Shown here piece after piece: positions 9,498 through 17,170 of a stretch of 55,127 bases of DNA. The position numbers and the translations under genes are program-made. Positions within the stretch are counted from its first letter, which is position 1; the number at the start of each line of letters is the position of its first letter. Origin of the DNA: Emticicia sp043780375 (GTDB lineage: Bacteria > Bacteroidota > Bacteroidia > Cytophagales > Spirosomataceae); contig NZ_JAYWCU010000184.1 of the NCBI RefSeq assembly GCF_043780375.1, positions 1-55,127 of the forward strand, written 5' to 3'. Under the pieces are notes generated by a model. It did not search any database. It worked only from the letters and a program-made list of their open reading frames with translations, and was not told where the DNA came from.

Positions 9498-10019
9498 ATG
9501 CACACAATCATCGAAACCGAAAGGCTAATTTTACGAAAATTTACATTGCACGATGCCGCTTTCGTGCTTGAATTACTGAATACACCAACGTGGCTACAAT
9601 TCATTGGTGATAGAAATGTACTTTCGATTGAAGATGCCGAAAATTATCTAAAAAATGGCACTTTGAAAAGTTACTAAGAACACGGCTTTGGGTTTTATGC
9701 AGTAATTGAGAAAGCCGAAATGTCGGACCGAAGCAGCAAAACAATTGGTATGTGTGGACTTATAAAACGAGATTCTTTGCCTGATATCGACATTGGGTTT
9801 GCTTTTTTACCCAACCTTGTTAGCAAAGGATTTGGCTACGAAGCAGCTTCTGCAACTCTTGATTATGCCAAAAATACACTCAAAATTGACAGAATCATTG
9901 CCATTGTAAATCCTGATAATGAAAAATCAATTGGACTTATACGTAAGATTGGAATGCAGTTTGAAAAAATGATAAAGTTTGGAGATGAAGAAAAAGAATT
10001 AATGTTATTTGAAATCTAA
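9498..10019 (+). pseudogene. GNAT acetyltransferase (RimJ/RimL type) interrupted by an in-frame stop
   Basis: Reading from ATG 9498 gives a normal RimJ/RimL-type N-terminus (TIIETERLILRKFTLHDA) that continues in the same frame through TAA at 9675-9677 into the conserved GNAT core (GLIKRDSLPDIDIGFAFLP, GFGYEAASATLDYAK, IVNPDNEKSIGLIRKIGMQF). Without the stop the product would be 173 residues, a normal length. The stop stands in ...LKSY*EHGFGFYAV..., where relatives usually have Glu or Gln, so a single GAA/CAA-to-TAA change explains it. The downstream piece from ATG 9720 lacks the first strands and is unlikely to be active. It is either a recent pseudogene or a sequencing error. It lies between mqo and the lactonase gene. 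Confidence 0.8.
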
Positions 10020-10051
10020 ACAAGGCAATCTTAAACGGATAAAACAATAAA

Positions 10052-11173
10052 ATGGCAAAAAAAGCAGCAATATTCATACTTTCCTTATTATTTAGCGTTC
10101 ATTTGTACGCACAAAATAATTATGTTTTCATTGGCTCATACAATTTAGACAATACACAAGAAGGCATTTATGTTTATCAATTGACCTCAAAAGGAGCTTT
10201 AAAGAAAATCACGAGTGCTAAAATTCATAATCCCTCTTATCTGAATTTATCGCCCGATGGGAAATTTCTTTATGCTTGCACCAACACAAAAACGCCCAAT
10301 GCTGGAAGCATCAGTAGCTATGAATTTGATGCAAAACAAAAAACCTTGACCTTCATTAATAGTCAAAGAAGTGGTGGCGAAAATCCTGTTTATTTGTCGG
10401 TTCATAAAAGTGGCAAATGGCTCGTCAATGCCAATTATACCGAGGGAAGTGCATCGGTATATTCACTTGAAAATGGCAAAATAAGTCCTTATATTCAGAA
10501 TTTTCAATATACTACCGAACACAGTATTGACCCAAAAAGACAAGAACGCTCGCATGTACATTCGTCGGTATTTTCACCGAAAAATGATTATGTTTTTATG
10601 CCCGATTTGGGTGCCGATAAAATTAGATGTTACCAGTTCGATATTTCACAAAAGCAGCCATTGCAAGCAGCTCAATATCCATTTACCAAAACTGTGGCAG
10701 GAAGTGGTCCACGACATTTTACTTTTCATCCAAATGGAAAATTTGCCTATTGTATTGAAGAACTTTCGGGGACAGTGAGCGTTTATGCTTATGATAATGG
10801 TAAATTAGATAGTATTCAGAGAATAGAAACGCACTCAAGTCGATATGTGGATGGTTTTGGCAGTGCCGATATTCATATTTCGCCAGATGGACGTTTTTTG
10901 TATGCTTCCAACCGAGGGAAAGAAAACAATATTGCTATTTTTTCCATCGAAAATAATGGTATTCTAAAAAACATCGACTATCAATCTACCTTGGGCGAAC
11001 ATCCACGCATGTTTGCCATTGACCCAAAAGGTAAGTTTGTGATTGTAGCCAATCAGGTAAGTGGTAATGTGGTTGTTTTCAAGCAAAATGCTAAAACTGG
11101 TTTATTGAAAAAAGTTGGTAACAGCATAAAAATTACAGAGCCTTCTTGTGTACAAATCAGACAATACAAATAG
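10052..11173 (+). CDS. Secreted lactonase-family beta-propeller (6-phosphogluconolactonase-like)
   Basis: A 373-residue protein with a signal peptide (residues 1-20, ending YAQ) and a seven-bladed propeller of the COG2706/lactonase family. Repeated blade motifs are visible: YLNLSPDGKFLYACTN, SVHKSGKWLVNANY, HVHSSVFSPKNDYVFMPDLGADKI, PRHFTFHPNGKFAYCIEELSG, ADIHISPDGRFLYASNRG, and PRMFAIDPKGKFVIVANQ. The cytosolic homologue Pgl hydrolyses 6-phosphogluconolactone, but secretion here argues against that substrate. An extracytoplasmic sugar lactone, or a non-catalytic role, is more likely. It starts 32 bp after the broken GNAT gene. Confidence 0.85.
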   Translation: MAKKAAIFILSLLFSVHLYAQNNYVFIGSYNLDNTQEGIYVYQLTSKGALKKITSAKIHNPSYLNLSPDGKFLYACTNTKTPNAGSISSYEFDAKQKTLTFINSQRSGGENPVYLSVHKSGKWLVNANYTEGSASVYSLENGKISPYIQNFQYTTEHSIDPKRQERSHVHSSVFSPKNDYVFMPDLGADKIRCYQFDISQKQPLQAAQYPFTKTVAGSGPRHFTFHPNGKFAYCIEELSGTVSVYAYDNGKLDSIQRIETHSSRYVDGFGSADIHISPDGRFLYASNRGKENNIAIFSIENNGILKNIDYQSTLGEHPRMFAIDPKGKFVIVANQVSGNVVVFKQNAKTGLLKKVGNSIKITEPSCVQIRQYK

Positions 11174-11287
11174 ACTTGTTGCAATGGGCGTTTCGATTTA
11201 TAAAATCAAGTCATTTTTTGGTGATTAAGACTTTACGAGTTCGTAGTGAAGCTACGGACGAAAATTTAAACGAAGAGCAATCGGACA

Positions 11288-11659
11288 GATTTCTATGATT
11301 TAAACAAGTGAAATGCAAGCCCTAAGCCCGCATCTGACACCTTAATTATTTTTGGAATTATTGCCAATAATGCAAGCAAAAAACTATTCTTTGATTTAGA
11401 TTGAAGAAAATAATGAAGCAGTTTCGGCTTGTGGTTTTCGATATCTTACCACACTTTTTGACGGTCGTTATATTTTCACAACGCTTCCCGAAGAGCGTGG
11501 TAAAGGTGAAAATTATTTGATTATAAACTAGAAAAAGCCAGATTTGAAGGTTTAAAAGCAGTTCATCTTGATTCGGGACATCAACGATATGATGCTCACA
11601 GGCTTTATCTCAACAAAGGAATGAAAATTGTTTATCACCATTTTAGACTTGAATTATGA
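11288..11659 (+). pseudogene. Degenerate GNAT acetyltransferase remnant
   Basis: Translated by switching frames, this stretch gives a recognisable small GNAT protein: DFYDLNK, then after a +1 shift EMQALSPHLTP, a TAA (11343-11345), LFLELLPIMQAKNYSLI, a TAG (11397-11399), IEENNEAVSACGFR, LPEERGKG, then a second frameshift near 11520-11530 into KLEKARFEGLKAVHLDSGHQ and the family-typical ending RYDAHRLYLNKGMKIV. The segment between GRYIF and LPEE also looks shortened. Two stops and two frameshifts make this a true pseudogene rather than a sequencing slip. Its stop TGA overlaps the start of the next gene (ATGA, 11656-11659), so the pair was once translationally coupled. Confidence 0.75.
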
Positions 11660-12288
11660 TACAACAAACCCCACGGACAACAACAAGCCGTAACGCTAAA
11701 AAAACGCAATACGACGAGGCACTTATTTACTCAATTTTAGACGAGGCTCTTTTTTGTACAATATGCTATTCGGTTGATAATCAGCCATTTTCGATTCCAA
11801 CAGCCTTTGTTCGCAAAGAAAACAAACTATATATTCACGGTTCGGTGGGTAGCCATTTTTTACGAGAAATCGAATCGGGAATTCCTGTTTGCATTTCGGT
11901 GATGCTGACCGATGCTTTGGTTGTGGCAAAATCGGCGTTTAGTCATTCTGTCAATTATCGTTCAGTGATTATTTTTACAAATGCAACAAGAATTGATGAT
12001 TTTGAAGCAAAAGCCTCATTTTTCAAAGAATTAACTGAGAAAATTGTGCCAAATAGTTGGGAATATCTTCGCCCTATGAAAACAAACGAAGTCAATAAAA
12101 CCATGCTTTTGGTTTTTGAAATTTCGGAAGCCTCTGCTAGAATTCGAACTGGAATGCCCAATGATGAAGATGAGGATAAAAATTTACCCATTTGGTCAGG
12201 AATCATTCCTATTCCGAGTAATAGGCTCGCTCCGATTGCTGACGAATCAAGTGTAAATATTCCTTTGCCTGAGCATTTGACCAGATAA
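11656..12288 (+). CDS. Pyridoxamine 5'-phosphate oxidase-like flavin-binding protein (NimA/COG3467 type)
   Basis: A 210-residue cytoplasmic protein of the split-barrel FMN-binding fold. Landmarks are LIYSILDEALFCTICYSVDNQPFSIPTAF near residues 24-55, LYIHGSVGSHFLREIESG (phosphate/FMN site), VCISVMLTDALVVAKSAFSHSVNYRSVII, and a C-terminal PIWSGIIPIP. This matches the COG3467 group, which includes nitroimidazole reductase-like NimA; many members are annotated only as flavin-nucleotide-binding proteins, so the reaction is not certain. The start ATG overlaps the stop of the upstream GNAT remnant by four bases. With that partner gene degraded, its translation may now depend on its own initiation. 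Confidence 0.85.
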   Translation: MIQQTPRTTTSRNAKKTQYDEALIYSILDEALFCTICYSVDNQPFSIPTAFVRKENKLYIHGSVGSHFLREIESGIPVCISVMLTDALVVAKSAFSHSVNYRSVIIFTNATRIDDFEAKASFFKELTEKIVPNSWEYLRPMKTNEVNKTMLLVFEISEASARIRTGMPNDEDEDKNLPIWSGIIPIPSNRLAPIADESSVNIPLPEHLTR

Positions 12289-12308
12289 ATATTAGATAGT
12301 TACAGAAA

Positions 12309-12494
12309 TCATTGCACCGTAAGAGTGTTTTTCAGTTCTTTTTTTTTACTGAATTTCTCTCGACACCAACTCATGAGTTGCTTAAAATCATCTTTTGTTG
12401 ATTGTCGTAGAGCTTTTCTTAGTTCTTTTTTGAAAATTTTAGGTTCAAAACTTACTTTTTCAAGTATTATCTTGCTGTATTCGTGCATTGTCAT
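12309..12494 (-). CDS. Small hypothetical protein, 61 aa
   Basis: A short, basic, helical protein (HEYSKIILEKVSFEPKIFKKEL, then a KALRQSTKDDFKQLMSWCREKF helix) with a strong resemblance in style to the 60-70-residue cytoplasmic proteins found widely in Bacteroidota. Codon use looks like its neighbours and it fills the space between the flavin protein and the HNYK gene. No motif allows a function. The frame on the opposite strand is less protein-like. Confidence 0.6.
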   Translation of the reverse strand: MTMHEYSKIILEKVSFEPKIFKKELRKALRQSTKDDFKQLMSWCREKFSKKKELKNTLTVQ

Positions 12495-12555
12495 AGTTCA
12501 AAATATTAAAATGAATTTCCCAAGAAACAGAGATTTACTTGGAAAAATAAGGTTA

Positions 12556-12984
12556 CTATTTAACCTCGACAATTGCCGAGTCTTTTTTACTTATATTTAT
12601 CGTAGTCCGATTTATACTATCCTTAATTAGGGCCATTTTCTGGTTATATTTGGTAGTTTGAGATTGACTTTTGTAGTGATTAGGCGACAAAAGCGGATTT
12701 AAAGTCGTGGGTTTAGTAGCGGGCATTTGCACGACCAAAGCGGATTCCGATACAAAATCTACACTTCCTTGACGCTTATAGTTATGAACCGAACTAATAT
12801 CGTTTTTGATTTGATAAGTTGGCTGTATAGATACCGTTACATTCTTACTTTCAGACAGGGCTTTTCTTTGCTGAAAAACTGGACGTTTGTAATTATGAGG
12901 TGAATCTATTGAAGATTTTTGGGCATAAACCGACCCAACACCTAATGCTATAAAAGCAAAAATGCACATTAGAAACGTTTTCAT
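12556..12984 (-). CDS. Small secreted protein with HNYK repeats, probable regulon member of the adjacent two-component system
   Basis: A 142-residue exported protein with signal peptide MKTFLMCIFAFIALGVGSVYA, cleaved before Q22. The mature part is hydrophilic and probably disordered. It carries a short spaced repeat: SPHNYKRP (28-35), SVHNYKRQ (65-72) and SPNHYKSQ (100-107), about 35 residues apart. I do not recognise a named family. The gene is on the same strand and directly downstream of the response regulator/histidine kinase pair, but has its own promoter. That promoter is a -7 element at 13065-13072 with an 11-bp direct-repeat operator 33 bp upstream of it, the same layout as in front of the regulator operon. 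This suggests it acts in, or reports on, the stress sensed by that kinase. Confidence 0.8.
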   Translation of the reverse strand: MKTFLMCIFAFIALGVGSVYAQKSSIDSPHNYKRPVFQQRKALSESKNVTVSIQPTYQIKNDISSVHNYKRQGSVDFVSESALVVQMPATKPTTLNPLLSPNHYKSQSQTTKYNQKMALIKDSINRTTINISKKDSAIVEVK

Positions 12985-13064
12985 TGCATTATAATTTATA
13001 TTTTTTTCGAATAATTATTTGTCTCTTCAATCAATAATCTGCAAATCTTTCTCTGAAGACAATG

Positions 13065-13125
13065 CAAAGATATACTATTTATATTAGGCAGGAATTAAGC
13101 TAACATTAGAAATAGCTTAGAATTT
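13065..13125 (-). promoter_or_regulatory. Promoter and response-regulator operator of the HNYK gene
   Basis: On the minus strand a -7 box TATCTTTG (13065-13072) fits the Bacteroidota TAnnTTTG consensus. Upstream of it, at 13093-13125, is a 33-bp block with TTAAGC, TTAGAA and TTAGAA (plus-strand positions 13095, 13106, 13117) at exact 11-bp steps, as expected for OmpR-type dimers. No good -33 box is present, which fits activation by a bound regulator. The same block recurs at 15335-15367 with 29 of 33 bases identical and identical spacing to its -7 box. Confidence 0.75.
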
Positions 13126-14479
13126 ATTTGGGAAGCAAAAGCGTGAAAACTGTACCTTTGTCTTCGGAAGAAACTACGCTAATTTGTCCTTCATGAAGTT
13201 GTACAATTCGACGGGTTAATGATAGCCCAACGCCATGCCCTTTGGTATTTCGGGCGTTTGAGCCACGCTTAAATGGCTCAAAAATTTGTGATATTTCAGT
13301 CGCTGGTATCACAGAGCCTTCATTATGAAAAGTAATAGTTAAGGCTTGATTTTCAATCATAATTTTAACTTCAACCGTATGGTTTGGCGAGAACTTCGCT
13401 CCGTTTTCTATCAAATTAAGCAAAGCTGTGTAAAGAAAGCTCTCGTTACCTTTTACTTCTGGCATTAATTCGGCACTATCATCTAAGCTGATAAGTATCT
13501 GATAATCAGGGTTTTTCTTGCGTAACTCGGTGCGAATTTGCCAAATAATTTCTAATACATTGACCAGTGTATGCTTGAATTTTGTATCGTCGGCATCAAT
13601 ACTTGTGAGGTCTAAAAGATTGTTGGTCAGCTTGTTAAGTTGTTGAACATCATCTAAAACTGACTGGATCATGAGTTTCAAATCGGTATGATTATCATTC
13701 GCCAACAGCGATACTTGAATTTGTCCCGTAATAGCGGTCAAAGGCGTACGCAATTCGTGCGAAGCGTGCGAAACAAACGAGCGTTGCGTTTGAAAAGCAT
13801 TTTCGAGGCGGTCGATCATTTGATTGAATCGTATCGAAAGCTGCTCTAATTCGTCGGATTTATTACCTTCATCGAGCCTTAGATTTAGCCGTGATGCTCG
13901 AATTTTATCAATTTTTTTAATCATTTGTTGAATCGGCAGTAGCATTCTTCGGGCAAACAACCAGCCCGTAATAGCACTAACACAAACCAAAATTAAAGAC
14001 GAAAAGCCTAAGATTAAAGCTAAATTTCGTTGTTTCTCTAAGCCATATTTATCAACTGACGAGGCTAAAACTATGTACTCTTTTTTATCATTTTTGATAA
14101 CAATTCCGTACATTTCAAGGTTATTTTCTTCCCAAAAAAGTTCTTTTTTTTCTCTTATTTGGTTCAAAATCTCATGTTTCAGATTCGGGGAATCGGAACC
14201 ACTTTCATAAATCACTTTATTATCCAAATCATAGATAATAATTTCTTCTTGGTTGAGAGCCGTAACATTGTTTTTATCTAAAAGTTTGAGCAGGTCGGGG
14301 CTGATTTCGTTTTTATTGAAAATGATTGTAGCGGCCGTGAGAGCCTCTTGACGCAACCGAATTTTGTATTCTTTTTGACGATAATTTTCGCTCTCGAAAT
14401 ATATTACCGCAGAAAAAATCAGTAATAAAACAGAATAGATGCCAAAAAATAGCACCGACATGCGTGTACGAATTGTCAT
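13124..14479 (-). CDS. Sensor histidine kinase (OmpR-partner, HAMP type)
   Basis: A 451-residue inner-membrane kinase. TM1 is at about 8-28, a periplasmic sensor region at 29-150, and TM2 at about 152-176. A HAMP linker follows (178-232), then HisKA with the phospho-acceptor H241 in SHASHELRTPLTAI, and HATPase_c with N-box NLIENGAKFSP (355-365) and G-box GHGVGLSLTRRI (414-425). The organisation is that of CusS/ArlS-like kinases. It overlaps the response regulator by ATGA (14476-14479), so the two are translationally coupled. The periplasmic domain of about 120 residues is Lys/Glu-rich with no recognisable ligand fold, so the stimulus is unknown; metal, envelope or osmotic stress are possible. 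Confidence 0.92.
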   Translation of the reverse strand: MTIRTRMSVLFFGIYSVLLLIFSAVIYFESENYRQKEYKIRLRQEALTAATIIFNKNEISPDLLKLLDKNNVTALNQEEIIIYDLDNKVIYESGSDSPNLKHEILNQIREKKELFWEENNLEMYGIVIKNDKKEYIVLASSVDKYGLEKQRNLALILGFSSLILVCVSAITGWLFARRMLLPIQQMIKKIDKIRASRLNLRLDEGNKSDELEQLSIRFNQMIDRLENAFQTQRSFVSHASHELRTPLTAITGQIQVSLLANDNHTDLKLMIQSVLDDVQQLNKLTNNLLDLTSIDADDTKFKHTLVNVLEIIWQIRTELRKKNPDYQILISLDDSAELMPEVKGNESFLYTALLNLIENGAKFSPNHTVEVKIMIENQALTITFHNEGSVIPATEISQIFEPFKRGSNARNTKGHGVGLSLTRRIVQLHEGQISVVSSEDKGTVFTLLLPK

Positions 14480-15165
14480 TTGTTTTTTAGCATATAGCCC
14501 ATTCCAACAATTGTATGAATGAGCTTATTAGAAAAACCTTTGTCTATTTTATTACGAAGATAATTGACATACACTTCAATAAAATTAGTACCGGTATCAA
14601 AGTTAATATCCCATACTTTTTCGGCAATATCAACCTTCGATACTACTCGACCTTTATTTATCATCAGGTATTCGAGCAAACTAAATTCTTTGGCGGTCAG
14701 TTCAATCACTTTACCATCTCGGCGAGCTACTTTTTCTTTCAAATCAAGTTCTAAATCGGCCTCATGAAGTTTCTCCGAAGGTTGTTCTACGTCATTGGTT
14801 CGTTTAAGCAATGCTTTTATTCGTACCAGAAGTTCCATAAAGTCGAAAGGTTTCACCATATAATCATCAGTTCCGACTTCAAAACCAGATAATTTATCAG
14901 CTACTGTTCCTAAAGCCGTCAGCATTAAAATAGGAACTTTAATATTTTTAGATCGAATGTACTCACATACCTCTAAGCCACTCATATCGGGCAAGCCAAT
15001 ATCTAAAATAATGAGGTCGAAAGAATTTTCATCAAATAGTTTTTTTGCTTCGCTCCCCGACTCAGCTATTTCAGCATCGAAACTTTGAGTTTGCAAACCT
15101 TTCTTTATAAAAGTTGCCACCTTTACTTCGTCCTCAACGATAAGTATTTTTTTGTTTTCTGCCAT
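14476..15165 (-). CDS. OmpR/CusR-type response regulator
   Basis: A 229-residue two-domain regulator. The receiver domain (residues 1-120) has acidic pocket E11-D12, phospho-acceptor D55 (LIILDIGLPDMSG), T83 and K105 (MVKPF). The C-terminal winged helix (about 130-227) has KEFSLLEYLMINKGRVVSK and the DNA-recognition segment TNFIEVYVNYLRNKIDKG, typical of OmpR/PhoB members that bind 10-11-bp direct repeats as head-to-tail dimers. Such repeats stand upstream at 15335-15367, pointing to autoregulation, and before the HNYK gene. The coding region starts 142 bp from the putative -7 box, with a terminator-like hairpin in between. Confidence 0.94.
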   Translation of the reverse strand: MAENKKILIVEDEVKVATFIKKGLQTQSFDAEIAESGSEAKKLFDENSFDLIILDIGLPDMSGLEVCEYIRSKNIKVPILMLTALGTVADKLSGFEVGTDDYMVKPFDFMELLVRIKALLKRTNDVEQPSEKLHEADLELDLKEKVARRDGKVIELTAKEFSLLEYLMINKGRVVSKVDIAEKVWDINFDTGTNFIEVYVNYLRNKIDKGFSNKLIHTIVGMGYMLKNK

Positions 15166-15220
15166 TTTTATCTAATAAATACCCCCAATTTACTAATTCT
15201 TTTGCATTATCTTTAAACTT

Positions 15221-15251
15221 AAAAAAGCAGTTGAATATCAACTGCTTTTTT
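15221..15251 (-). terminator. Strong intrinsic terminator inside the regulator leader
   Basis: AAAAAAGCAGTTGA (15221-15234) and TCAACTGCTTTTTT (15238-15251) form a perfect 14-bp stem with a 3-base loop; on the minus strand it ends in a run of T. It lies 56 bp before the response-regulator start and 245 bp beyond the stop of the 497-aa gene upstream. It is also about 55 bp downstream of the putative regulated promoter at 15307-15314, so it may be an attenuator or the end of a small RNA. Confidence 0.85.
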
Positions 15252-15300
15252 GCCTACTCTAAACTAAAAACTGAATTTTTCTTAACTACCTTTTATCATT
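15221..15300 (-). ncRNA. Candidate small RNA or attenuated leader (about 80 nt)
   Basis: If transcription starts about 7 nt beyond the -7 box TAGCTTTG (15307-15314, minus strand), the RNA reaches the intrinsic terminator at 15221-15251 after about 80 nt. There is no convincing reading frame in it; the only start codon gives a 5-codon peptide. It would be controlled by the operator at 15335-15367. This is inference from sequence layout; no RNA family is recognised. Confidence 0.35.
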
Positions 15301-15306
15301 GAGTTA

Positions 15307-15367
15307 CAAAGCTACACTCTACAAATTAGAACTAAATTAAGCTCACATTAGAAAAGGCTTAGAATTA
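15307..15367 (-). promoter_or_regulatory. Autoregulatory promoter/operator of the response-regulator operon
   Basis: The minus-strand -7 box TAGCTTTG (15307-15314) matches TAnnTTTG. At 15335-15367 the 33-bp operator block repeats, with TTAAGC (15337), TTAGAA (15348) and TTAGAA (15359) at 11-bp steps. Distance from -7 box to the first TTAGAA is 34 bases, exactly as at the HNYK promoter (13072 to 13106). Confidence 0.75.
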
Positions 15368-15495
15368 GTTAAATCCTAATCATACAAAACACAGATAATT
15401 TGGATATTTGCCCTTCAAAAAAACCTCTAAAACCTATATATTCTCAGAATTTGCTTAGATAAGGCATCAAAAATTAAAGGAAAAAATTTAATTGA

Positions 15496-16989
15496 TTATG
15501 TTTGGCAAATTCTATCCACTAAAGCAAAATTTGCGTTTTTTATCTTGAACCAATGCTCAATTTGTAAGACTTTTAAAATCCGTTGTTGGTCAGACGAAGC
15601 ATCTAAATCTTTTAGTTTTTCTTGGAAATTTTCAAAAATCTTTGAGGTGTTTTTCTGGTTTTGTATCAATTTTTTCAAAATATCAAGCAATAAATTTTCA
15701 AGAAAACTTTCTTGCTTATCGGCTTTTAGTTTTCGTTCAAACGAGCGAATTTCGTAGCGTAGATAATCAAAATTGGCTAATTCGTATTGCGTAATTAAAA
15801 ACAAAAACCTTGACTGAACATAAATTTGGTACGAAAAAGTATTACGATAATTATTGAGTATAAAATTCAAAAAGCGAAGAGTTTGCTTGTATTCTTGCTG
15901 CCAAAAGTGCGTAATGGCAATTGTCAGACATAATTGAGCTTGTGAATTGAAAGGCGTATTCGTGGTAAGTTTTTCAATAAATTCTTTTTGGACTTCAAGA
16001 AATTTGGCCGCATTCTCAAATTGGTCTTTATGATTGGAAATCGTTAGTTGATGATGCAAAGTTAACAACTCAATCTGCCAATTCAAATCTTGTGAATCGG
16101 ACGAAATATTTTTCAATTGATTGACAAAAAAAGGCATTTCATCGAACCGTTCCATTGCACATAAATCGGTCAAAATTCCATCTAAAAGAAAAATATAATA
16201 CGTTGGCGAATCAGTCCAAAGATGCGTATTTCTCTGAAACAGTGAATCCAATTCATAAAAAATCTTTAAACTTCCTTCGTTGTCTCCAATCATCATAAAA
16301 TACGCTGATTGAAAATTGAGATGAAGTTTTTGTGACTCAAACGAACGATAATTTCGATTGTTCAAAATATTGTATTCCTCTAATAATAAGTCGTTTAGCT
16401 TAGTTTTTTCTTGCAAACTATTCACCGTACCTTTTCTCCAATAGCGTATCAATATAATTTCGTGCAAACTCGAATGACGATGTACTTGCATTTCATGTTC
16501 GAGAATTTCTTCAATTTTTCGTTGTTTTTTTATCAGCTCAAATTCATCCAATCCTGCTAATTGTAAGCGTGTCAAATACTGCAATTCGAGTCGAGCAGCC
16601 ATCAAAAAACACGGATATAATTCGTTACTAAGAGCCGTTTGTTTTATCTTGTCCAAATACTCAAAACTCTCTTTCACAAATCCTTTTCTGTGTAAAATTT
16701 GAGTGTCTTTCAAGTCATTTATTAAACGATTTTCGATATTTTTATCATTTTCGGCTTGCCTAAGTGCCTTCATTAAGTTATAATACAAATGTTTTCGAGC
16801 CGATTCCAGACCATTTTTAGTATATGATTTTTCTAGGCTTTCCACATCAATATCTTTACTCATCAACAAATATTCATACAATTTCAAATATTTTTTATCA
16901 CCCTCCTGCATTCCTGCAAGCAAGCTAAAACTTTTCTTTTCTCCTTTCGAGAGTGAATAAATGAGATTTTTTAAAGTTAAAAGGTTCAT
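15496..16989 (-). CDS. Hypothetical all-helical (TPR-like) protein, 497 aa
   Basis: No named family is recognised. The protein is cytoplasmic (no signal peptide or TM) and almost entirely alpha-helical, with a basic N-terminal segment (TLKNLIYSLSKGEKKSFSLLAG) followed by repeated helix pairs that look like degenerate TPR or SPO22-like solenoids (residues about 60-480). Aromatic and Leu positions recur every 34-40 residues. Proteins of this length and style with the opening LKNLIYSLSKGEKK are common as single genes in Cytophagales genomes, to my recollection. It is divergent from the ribose-scavenging operon across 181 bp of very AT-rich DNA, so a regulatory link is possible but not shown. Confidence 0.75.
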   Translation of the reverse strand: MNLLTLKNLIYSLSKGEKKSFSLLAGMQEGDKKYLKLYEYLLMSKDIDVESLEKSYTKNGLESARKHLYYNLMKALRQAENDKNIENRLINDLKDTQILHRKGFVKESFEYLDKIKQTALSNELYPCFLMAARLELQYLTRLQLAGLDEFELIKKQRKIEEILEHEMQVHRHSSLHEIILIRYWRKGTVNSLQEKTKLNDLLLEEYNILNNRNYRSFESQKLHLNFQSAYFMMIGDNEGSLKIFYELDSLFQRNTHLWTDSPTYYIFLLDGILTDLCAMERFDEMPFFVNQLKNISSDSQDLNWQIELLTLHHQLTISNHKDQFENAAKFLEVQKEFIEKLTTNTPFNSQAQLCLTIAITHFWQQEYKQTLRFLNFILNNYRNTFSYQIYVQSRFLFLITQYELANFDYLRYEIRSFERKLKADKQESFLENLLLDILKKLIQNQKNTSKIFENFQEKLKDLDASSDQQRILKVLQIEHWFKIKNANFALVDRICQT

Positions 16990-17170
16990 TTGTTGTTAAA
17001 CTATAAGTTTATATTAGCTATATAAATAAGTTAAAATATTGATTAACAATAGTTTAAAAATATAAATTTATTTTATAATTAGCCAAAAATACACAATATT
17101 GGTCAAATAAATATTATTAAACAATGAAAAAATTGTATTTAATTTGAATTCAATTTAAGCAATCAAACAA

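Noticed and set aside
9675..9677. Recoding or alternative genetic code to explain the TAA inside the GNAT gene
   Set aside because: TAA is the ordinary stop of many genes in the window, and there is no sign of a recoding signal.
12325..12630. A 101-codon plus-strand frame overlapping the small protein and the HNYK gene end
   Set aside because: No coding character (Phe/Ser/Leu-rich shadow) and it overlaps two better-supported minus-strand genes.
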